Origin: Lineus longissimus
Taxonomy: Eukaryota > Nemertea > Pilidiophora > Heteronemertea > Lineidae
DNA length: 64,000 nt
Assembly (NCBI RefSeq): GCF_910592395.1
Contig: NC_088321.1
Coordinates: 4,032,001 to 4,096,000, forward strand
Direction of reading: 5' to 3'
This document shows, in pieces, positions 55,348-64,000 of this stretch. The notes under the pieces were generated by a model that did not search any database, had not been told where the DNA came from, and saw only the letters and a program-made list of their open reading frames with translations. Position numbers and translations under genes: made by a program. Each line of letters starts with the position of its first letter. Positions within the stretch are counted from its first letter, which is position 1.

Positions 55348-56587
55348 CACGTCAATGTTGTTATCTAACTAGTTTTATAGAAATCAATGAATTCAAATTG
55401 ACCGTTGATTTGTGTTATATCTAGTGCAGTGGTACGGATTTGGCCCGAATCAATGAGTGACCCGGGATGGCACTGCCCCAACACAAGTGTTATTGTTTTC
55501 GAAACGGGTCGTTGCTTGGAAACTATACGTTGATTTGTGATTTGTTGTTTTTTTATTCTAGTGTCGTCATTGGTCTGCATGGGGAGGAAAAAGAACTACA
55601 CCTTCTGGTATCAATGTCTTGTTTTGTATTGCGCAACCCTCCATACTGGTCACGGCAAGTCTCCATTGGTACCACAGCTCTCCCGGGCAATTTACGGGAA
55701 TATCACGATGAAGCCCATTTAACTAGGCTAGAAACAGAGCTGAGGTACAAAGCATTGATAGAATGATAAATATAATTCAATATAAAAATATACTCCGAAC
55801 ATGCAGTATACATATATATAAATGTATCGGGTAACAAGTGCTTAAAAATTAATTTATGGTATTGATGTGACAGGCTGACAATGTTAGAATAGGCAGTTGT
55901 GTTAGTACATTTTCATCAGCCGAATGAAGCCGCATGCAATCGATCGGTTTGCCATGAACTCGATCAATAGATAAGTTCTGGAGTAGTGCTCATGGTAAAC
56001 TTGTGCAGGCACATACCATTCTATCTTACGAGATGACTCAAAATCAGTGTACATTATGACAAAACACATGTAAGGTTTAAGCCAAACGGCGTTTGCAACA
56101 ATATTGATACGATAAACCTCACCCATGTAAGTCGAAACAAGCTCTTAATGGGAAATGAACCATTTTCTAATCTTAAAAACCAAGAAACAAGTTAATAACA
56201 AACTAAACAAATTAAACAAATGTCAAAATAACAAACTAGTTATAAACCCCATTAAATAAAAGTTGAATTATTAAAAAAGAAACATTTTAAGTCTTCTGGT
56301 AGTCAGGTTCAGATCGGGGTTATTGTCAGTAAAATCTGACTGATTTCAATCAAAACATGTCAACTTTTGACCACAAACTTCGAGATATTTGGAGTTTTTC
56401 AGATTTTTACCACGAAAGTAGTATTATAAACCTGCTATAAAGCTCGTTGTAGTTGGTCGAAATTGATAAGTACATGTAATGAATAGTCCATTAGATGACA
56501 ACAAGTGAAACTATACGATACCCTTACATAGTACATTAAGCACCGACAACTTACTGAACTGCTAATAAACCAAAAAAATATGCGAAA
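55348..56587. repeat. R3 dispersed repeat, copy 1, duplicon B
   Basis: Counterpart of 18550-19789, nearly identical. Confidence 0.6.
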
Positions 56588-57490
56588 ATGTGAAGAAGAA
56601 AAAAACATTTTTAACCTTTTTTAGTCAACTGAGATTGCTTTGAGAGTGAGAAATTAGAAATGTTGTAGAAGCTTTTTGGTCCGCCAAAAAATATGGCGCT
56701 AAAGTTGAGAAATAAAACAATTTTGTTGACATTTCATTTCTGGTCAACTGAAAAATATGGGGGTGAGACAAGGAAATTAAACATTTTTGGACGCCTCTTA
56801 GTCCTCCAAAAATATGGCTTTGAAGTTTAGTAATAAATATTTCTGTGGACATCTTTTTGTCCTCTGAGTAAAGAGAAATGAAACTGTATTTGGATATCTT
56901 TGGTACAGTTAAAAATATTGGTTTGAGACTGAAAAATAACGAGACGTTTTTTTATCCACGGAAAATATGGCTGTGAGATTGAGAAATTAAACATTCTCTG
57001 AAGCTTTTTGGTTGTCAAAGATAATGGCTTCGAAGTTGAAAAATAAACTTTTCTGTGGACATTTTTTGTCCACTGAGTTTATTATGTGGCATTGAAATAG
57101 AGCAATTAAAAACATATTGGGGCACTAAAAAAAAAAGGGTGTGAAACTAGGAAATTAAACATTTTCTAAAAGGTTTTAATTAAAGTCCTAGACAAAACAT
57201 GGCTTTAGTTGAGAAATAGGAATTGCTGTGGACAATATTGTGGTCTACAATAAAGTAATGTCACATTGAAAGAGAGAAAAGAAGAAACATTTTTGTGGAT
57301 ACGTTTTGTGCACTGAAAAATATGGGTTTGGAAAAATAAACTTTTAGTCCACTGATTAATATGGCTTTGTGACTGAGAAGTTGAACATTTTCTGGATGCC
57401 TTTTTGCCCTCAAAGAAATATGGCTATGAAGTTGAGAAATATATTTTTTTGTATACATTTGCTGGTCCACTGAGAAAGATGGCTAGAAGA
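56588..57490. repeat. Degenerate AT-rich satellite array 1, duplicon B
   Basis: Counterpart of 19790-20700 with the same unit order; a poly-A run near 57126 is shorter. Confidence 0.85.
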
Positions 57491-57509
57491 TTAAAGATAT
57501 ATTGACAAT

Positions 57510-57940
57510 ATGTATTTATAATTTACTGGACGCCATGATGAAGCCCACTTTAAGTCAGCTACCAACGCAGCTAAAATGCACTAAAAATTAGACATTGCGA
57601 CAATAATTCAACGTTCACGTACGAGTTTCAGGGGCTTTGCAAAAACTCCCGAATATGAATTGTTGACTAACATTGACGTGAACGATCCAAAAATTTAGAC
57701 AATAGTGTTAGTAACTTTTGATTAGCTGCTAAAAACCAGCCCGCACTTAAGCAGCGTGCATTCACAGATCAGTATGCAATTTGTTATAAAAACAAATGGT
57801 TTGCAATTACATGTATTTGCAAACTTGTGAGAGACACATACTGAAATGACTCAGAATTAATGTACACGTCATGAAATATATCTCAAAATGCTAAGCAAAC
57901 CGCATTTCAAACAATGTTAGTACGGTATACCATTCACCAC
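57510..57940. repeat. R3 dispersed repeat, copy 2 (partial), duplicon B
   Basis: Counterpart of 20720-21143. Confidence 0.6.
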
Positions 57941-58051
57941 TTAAAGGGGGACAATAGGCAGGAGTAAATTGGCCACCTTCGGGTGACTCATATGCACAGT
58001 AAGGGTACTGGGTCATGTTAGATTCAGCACTACATATACAAGCCATTAGGC

Positions 58052-59319
58052 TAATATGGGTCGTCGCAACACGGGAAGGATGCACGGAATGTCACTAAAA
58101 AACGCATAAACCATCTCGAAATAATTCATTACATATTTCGACACTTTGACACGCATCTTTTTCTAGTGAACATACAGACCTATATCATCGCTTATTGTGA
58201 CGAACTCGGATATCAGTCCGCTAGAGAAACCCGGCCCGAGAACAACCCATTTACCGCCATTTCCTGGACACAGCACACCCTCGCCGTGCCAGGCTAATCA
58301 TTCCACATTTTACTATGCTCCAATGATTATCCTGGCCCCAAATGTTTAATCACTATTACAAGAAAATTGTAATACTTTATCCAGCAAAAATATCGCATTT
58401 TCTCTCGATAGAAAATGACAAAATGTTTAGAAATTGAGATTCCATTAAAAACATCCTTCATATTCGGTCAATTAGTACCCTTTTTTGATAATGTTTGTCT
58501 GCACTATTTTGCGAAGGGCTACACACTTCGCGGCATGCGATTTGGATATTGCCTGTTCACTCAGTCTGCAGCTAATCAACAAGCAGCCTGAGATTTGAAT
58601 TTGTTGTGATTTCTTTGGCGTGCAAATTGGACACAGCAGACGGGCTAATCACGTGACATGGAGTCTGGAACATGTATAGGTCACGCCTGCTGATTTACAA
58701 TCATTAACATTCAATTGTAGAAAGAATAAGGCGGCGCCGTCAGCTTGAATATACACTCTCCGGATGCTAATTTTTGAGTTACACTCCGCCTCTGACAAAG
58801 TTGTAAACACGTCAGGAAATGGCGATCCCACGCTGACATTTAGCGAAAATTCCCAACTTCCATCGGTGATGATGAAATAATAACACAACGACACGGAGAG
58901 ATACAGAAGTATGTATCTAATAAGAGTCTTAGTTACGTGATACGCGTGAGATATCTGATTGTCTGTGGTTTTGTTGGGTGAAATAAGCGATTTTATTGGG
59001 GCATGTTTTCGTGTGCGTGGTCACGTATACAGAATGGTGTTTTGCATAGCATTCCCGATCGGCCGAAGCCACTGAGCTGAAACAAATCGATTCACCGCCT
59101 ACACTTTTACTCCGATTTTGCTGAAATTTGGTGACAAAGAGGCTTGATGTATTCCGCACAATTCGTAGGAAACGAATTTCGAAAATAATGATGAAAAATG
59201 TTTTTTCTAAGTAAAAATGGCCGTTGCTAGGCATGGTTGCTAGGCCATGCTGCCACAGACATATCCACGGAAAAACTGACAATAAGGTTCTGCACTGCGT
59301 TAGCGACGACCCAATATTC
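58052..59319. mobile_element. 1.25-kb element with GGGTCGTCGC inverted ends, duplicon B
   Basis: Counterpart of 22722-23976, with scattered substitutions and a few small indels near 58725-58940. Same inverted ends. Confidence 0.65.
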
Positions 59320-59691
59320 ATTGTACAAGCCTGAATAGTTTTGACGTACTGTGAGATGTTAAATGTTTGCCGAAACAAACACATCGATGAGAAAATGAAC
59401 CATTTACAAGAAATTAGACTTCAAATTACAAAACTGTTAAAGGAGCATTGGTATTATCAACAGCATTATTACCAGACTGTCGGCCGTCCCCTCCGTCACC
59501 TTCTATTCCACAGTCGGAGTTCCCATCATTAAATAACGGTTTAGTTCAAAACCAGGCAATTGGCATTTGGCAATGTCAATGTGCCAAACGACAACTGCAC
59601 GACAGATTAGAGATATCCTACAGGGCACTTCAGGTAATTTCATTAAAGATGGATTGATGGACTCAACCAAGTCATACAGCAATGAGATAGT

Positions 59692-60517
59692 ATAGTCCGG
59701 GAGCTGAGTGACTTTAGAAACCGTTTTCCTAATTTCTGTGATAACAATTTCTTTTCAAGAATATTTCTTAATATCTAAGAGTCAAAGTTCTCTGTGGACA
59801 ATAAAGTGCTTTGTTCTTGAAATTTAATTCTCTCCTTCCATTTCGAAATCTTTTCCAAATTTCTCTGTGGACAATTTTAGTTCAAGAATATGTCAAAAAA
59901 CATTTTAATCGAAATTCTCTGTGGAAATATTCGCTTTCAAATTTCTATCTCTTCCCTTTTGAAATGTTTTTCGAAATTTTTCTGTAGACGATTTCATTAA
60001 GTACATATTCTACTCAACCTTCAATCATATCAAAGCTTCTTGCTTCTATTTCAAAATTGATTCCCAATTTTCTCTGCGGACAACTTCCGTTCAGGATGTT
60101 TCATAACGCATATTCCTATCAAATTTCAAATCGCTTTCAAAGCGCTCTCTCTTCAATTTCAAACTCCCAAAATGTCAGTTCAATAATATTTCAAATAGAA
60201 CTATCAGCAAAATTTTCGGTGTGGTACTATACACTCTTCAAATATCTCTCATCCACTTCAAAAAGTTTTTTCCTATTTTCTCTGTGGACAATTTCAATTC
60301 AAAAACATTTCAAAAATTATTCTAATCAAACTTCTTTGTCGACAAAATCACCGTATAATGTATTCCCTACATTTCAAAATTGATTCCTTATTTTCTCTGC
60401 GGACAATTTCGATAAAATTCTTATGAAACTTCTTTGTAGACGATTTCCAGTTCAATAACAAACTATAAGCAAAATTACTTGACTGTGGAGGCTCTTTAAA
60501 ATTTTCTCTTCCGCAAA
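59692..60517. repeat. Degenerate satellite array 2, duplicon B
   Basis: Counterpart of 24430-25255 at a constant offset, with few substitutions. Confidence 0.75.
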
Positions 60518-60531
60518 AGTCATATCACTTC

Positions 60532-61285
60532 TATACATCGAAATCCCTTGTCAACTTTCACTGCATTTTTGTCGATAGGAAAAAAATTACCGAATGTGCT
60601 CAATGCCATTTCTCTCAGTGGACGAAATCAATTTTTAAAATTTCCAAAAACATATTTGTTTGATATCGATGGCATGTTCCTCATCAGTGGACCAAAGAAT
60701 GTCTACCAAAATGTCATATTTCTCAACTTTAAGGCCATATTTCTTTGACGACCAAAAAGCGTCAATAAAAATTGTTTAATTACTCAGTCTCAAAGCGATA
60801 TTTTTTAGTGGACCTAAGAACGTCATAAAAAAAGTTTATTTTTCCCAACTCATATTTTTTCAGGAACAAATTTCGTAGAAACGCTAAATTCCTGAAATAG
60901 AGATATTAAAATTTCAGTCGAAATTTTAATTTCTCTATTTCAACGCCACATTACAATGATCACTCAGTGGACCAAAAAATGTCCACAGAAATTGTATTTC
61001 TCAGCCTCAAAGCCATATATAGGACTAAAAAGCGTCCACGAAATGTTTGATATCCTAGTCTCACACCCATATTTTCTAGTGCCCAAAAATGTAACCAAAT
61101 TTTTTAATTTCTTTATTCTTTTATTTCCGACTTCAATGCAATTTTTCTTTGAGAATCAAAAGCGTTAACAAAACGTAAAATTTCTCAGTCTCAAAACACA
61201 ATTTTCCTGTACTTCCTGAGAAAATTAATTTTTCAATCTCAAACCCATATTTTTCAATGCACCAATAAAATTGCCACAACATGTT
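60532..61285. repeat. Degenerate satellite array 3, duplicon B
   Basis: Counterpart of 25270-26000, with slightly more indels than the neighbouring sequence (for example near 60870-60930), as expected of a repeat array. Confidence 0.8.
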
Positions 61286-62852
61286 TCATTTCCATATTCA
61301 CGTCTTGACCCTCAATGTACTGATAATTATTGCTTAGTTTCCAGACAAGGCGCGTCATTACCTTGGCGAAGAATACAGCAAGCATTGGTATGCAATCTAT
61401 TTCAAACTGAAGTTGATCGGCTATTACTCACTCATAAACGGCATCGTTGTGTACACAATGGTAACAAGTTAGCGTGATGCCACTGACATGACTGATCATC
61501 ACTGCTGCTCGATCAGAGGTCTGATATCTCGGCAAATATAGCGTTTTTGTGTCTCATTCAAAAACAACAATATGCTTTGCATCGAAACTTACGCGCGCAG
61601 TGTCCAGAGAACATAAAAAGGGCCAAACGAGTGAAGTAGGTTTTAAATCCAGGTCATATAGCAGAGCAGTGTTCTAAAAAGCCTCCTTTTGATATGTTGT
61701 AGGAAATGAGATTTTTAAATTGGTTTCTACGGAATCAAGGCAAATCAAGACAAAATACATTACAAAGTCATTTTCGACCAAACTGCCACTTAAAAACAAA
61801 TAAAAATCACGCTGGTCTCACTCAGAGGCAACATGTTGCTATCTGTTGGTAATACATTTATAGGGTCTTAATCCTACCGTTCAAGATGTATGCATACATT
61901 AATACTTGTACTCCTTTACAGAGCTCCTATGCTAAAATTCTAACCTCTATATCACCTACACCCACCACTGGAAAAACTTATAAAACTGGGTTTCTATGGG
62001 CAAGTAGGCCTACTCTATCACTCAACACATTCAAATCATTTGTAGCTTCTATGTTAAGTAAAACTAAACGAAACAGAGAGAGAGCGATTTACTTTCCACA
62101 GAGGATTTTCATGATAATAAATTCTGAAATATTCGTGAAAAAAATTTTAATAAAGAAATTTGGATGAGGATTTCGAAATGGACGATAGAGAAATTAGATA
62201 GCGATTTCATAAACTGTGATATTGCATATTTCAAACATGGAAACTAGTAGAATTAGCCATGGACGTCTTTATGAATTATATATAAATTACACTACAGGAG
62301 AACTAGATAAATATCACTACAAAAGAGTCAACTATTAAAGGTGTCAATAACGAGTAGATGCAAGAAACTGATACAGGTGAATTTATTAAACATGTTGAAA
62401 GACACTTGCTTTACTATTTACATGCTATAGTTTCACCGGTCTAAGTCCGCTGGATTATATATTTCATGAAATCAAAAACAGACCAATCCGAGACACGACG
62501 TCGAGTAAAACCGGACAATATGGTTTTGCTAACGCGATGTCAATGTAAAACATGAGGAATCGCATCAGGCGGCAATAATATCGTATTTTACCTTTGTTGA
62601 TTATTCAGGAACGATATTCAAGAAATGATCTCATGTTGGTGAATCTAGAATGTGTATTGTTTTTTTCTGGTTTTTATCGTGCGTATGCATCCGCTTAGAA
62701 CTCCGATCTTTTGTTGAAATTGTAACTTTCAATTATTTGTCTTTTTTGGGGGAGGGTGAGGATGTTAAACATTGAAATAGGTGTAGTTTTTTTTATAATC
62801 CTTAATGTACTTATCAATCGATCTATTTGTTTAAAAAACCCACAAACCACAC
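61286..62852. other. Non-coding stretch between array 3 and the hAT-like element, duplicon B
   Basis: Counterpart of 26001-27558. No gene recognised. Confidence 0.5.
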
Positions 62853-63850
62853 CAGGGTCTTTCAAATAAAGAGTCAGGCCACGGCAAGTTTCTTTTGATC
62901 CCACAGCTCTCTCGGGCAATTAACTGGAAGCCATTGTGAAGCCCTTTTTAATTCAGCTACAAACTGAGCTGAGGTGCAAAACAATGATGGAACGACACCA
63001 AAGTTCAACGAAAAAAAATTACTCGGCACATGAGGTACACAATGATTTATCGCGTTACAAATACATAGAATATAAATTATATTGATGTGAACGATCTAAG
63101 AATTCAAGCAGATGTGTTGAGTAGCTGCTAATTGCCAAACATAACAATAATCAAATCGCAGTTAAGCTGATCACTGATCGCTTTACAATTTGTTATAAAA
63201 AATCCATAATTAGGTTGTAATCAATAGCAAACTTGGCACATGTAATGTAAATTGTTTCTTATGAGGTGACTCAAAAATTGATGTAAACATCATAAATGTT
63301 TGTGTTCTGGTTTTTTTACCGTGAACGCGAAATTAAACCAGCTATAAAACTCGTTGTAGTCGGACAAAATTAATAGGATATGAATATCCCATTAGATGAC
63401 AACAACCGGAACTATGTGGTACCCTTCGATTGTCCATTAAACACCGACGACATACATGTACTAAACTGCTAACCACAAAAATATATATGTGATGCTGTGG
63501 AATAGAAACGCTTTTCGTAAATTATTTTCAAATCAGTGCCATCACTTCTCCTCAAAACTGTCGAAAAGCAACATGCGAAACTTATCGCTTTTCATAAAAA
63601 TGTTATCTGAATAGTTTTATAGAGATCAGTGACCTTGAAGCTGGCGTATGCTTTAAAACGGGGTGTTTGTAACGGCCATGTTCAGCTGATCGAAGAATTG
63701 TTCAAATTCCTGTCATGCGGAATTGGCTTGGGTGTACCACATGACCCGAGAGAACCCCGTCCCTACGCGCGTCTTCCGAAATGGGTGGTGGCTTTGATGT
63801 TGAAGTCATACGTTCCCGTGTTGCCTGACTCTTTATTTTGAAAGACTCTG
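62853..63850. mobile_element. hAT-like non-autonomous element (R3 member), duplicon B
   Basis: Counterpart of 27559-28591, 35 bp shorter because of small deletions near 63255-63310. Same inverted ends and the same short frame (63629-63841). Confidence 0.7.
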
Positions 63851-64000
63851 GTCACACCGACCTTTTAGAGCGTGATGATCTGATGACATGTTCAGTCATT
63901 TCTTCTGGGGGTAAACTAAGCACCATTATTGACCCTGTTCAGAGTCAGGTTTCAAACCTAGCTATCCCCAGTACATACATGTACTACCAAATTGATTGAA

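Larger units (their letters stand above)
40779..64000. repeat. Duplicon copy B (right copy of the direct duplication)
   Basis: This is the partner of 1-28738 and is cut by the window end. It shares all of the older insertions with copy A: the MULE, the R1 MITEs, the 1.25-kb element near 58052-59319 and the satellite arrays. It lacks the A-only insertions at 2464-4553, 12068-13762, 14234-15199 and 21240-22703, so it supplies their empty sites. It has its own insertions at 41966-42471, 44644-45009, 48791-51440 and 51831-52285. One R1 copy is shortened by about 86 bp near 59358 relative to A. Confidence 0.95.

Overview
This is a gene-poor, transposon-rich stretch of an animal nuclear genome. The visible coding remains are all from mobile elements: two non-LTR retrotransposons, a Mutator-like (MULE) transposase with GT-AG introns, and many non-autonomous DNA elements. 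No host gene, tRNA or rRNA gene could be supported. Base composition is moderately AT-rich. Words such as TAGGCCTA and ACATGTA recur; I loosely associate this with marine invertebrates (echinoderm, hemichordate, amphioxus or mollusc), but the species cannot be fixed from the sequence.

The dominant structure is a large direct duplication. Copy A (1-28738) and copy B (40779-64000) are collinear and nearly identical, and both run off the ends of the window. About 12 kb of sequence seen once (28739-40778) separates them. The copies differ mainly by insertions. A alone has a 2.1-kb foldback element (2464-4553), a truncated LINE (12068-13762), a Tc1/mariner-like MITE (14234-15199) and a 1.46-kb TA-flanked element (21240-22703). 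B alone has a 0.5-kb MITE-like insert (41966-42471), a 0.37-kb SINE-like insert (44644-45009) and a 0.46-kb hAT-like element (51831-52285). A further element of about 3 kb sits at different places and in opposite orientation in the two copies (6222-9385 in A, 48791-51440 in B). This pattern fits a recent tandem duplication or two uncollapsed haplotypes joined in the assembly.

Each copy carries a MULE (about 2106-17760 in A, 43397-54558 in B). It has split terminal inverted repeats, satellite-like repeats inside its left end, and a five-exon transposase gene with FAR1/FLYWCH-like, MULE DDE and SWIM zinc-finger parts. Both genes are dead. They share at least four lesions, so the ancestor was already a pseudogene, and each was later hit by its own insertions.

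To the right (about 18.5-28.6 kb in A, 55.3-63.9 kb in B) lie AT-rich degenerate satellite arrays, two of them in opposite orientation, plus diverged copies of a roughly 1-kb repeat, one of which is bounded like a hAT element. The single-copy spacer contains a 440-bp Harbinger-like MITE, an unclassified dispersed repeat in two copies, a 200-bp tandem repeat, a long hairpin, and a nearly complete LINE (35699-39868) with an L1-type ORF1 and an endonuclease/reverse-transcriptase ORF2, both slightly broken. Some 200-bp palindromic MITE copies (called R1 here) are scattered through both duplicons and served as targets for later insertions.
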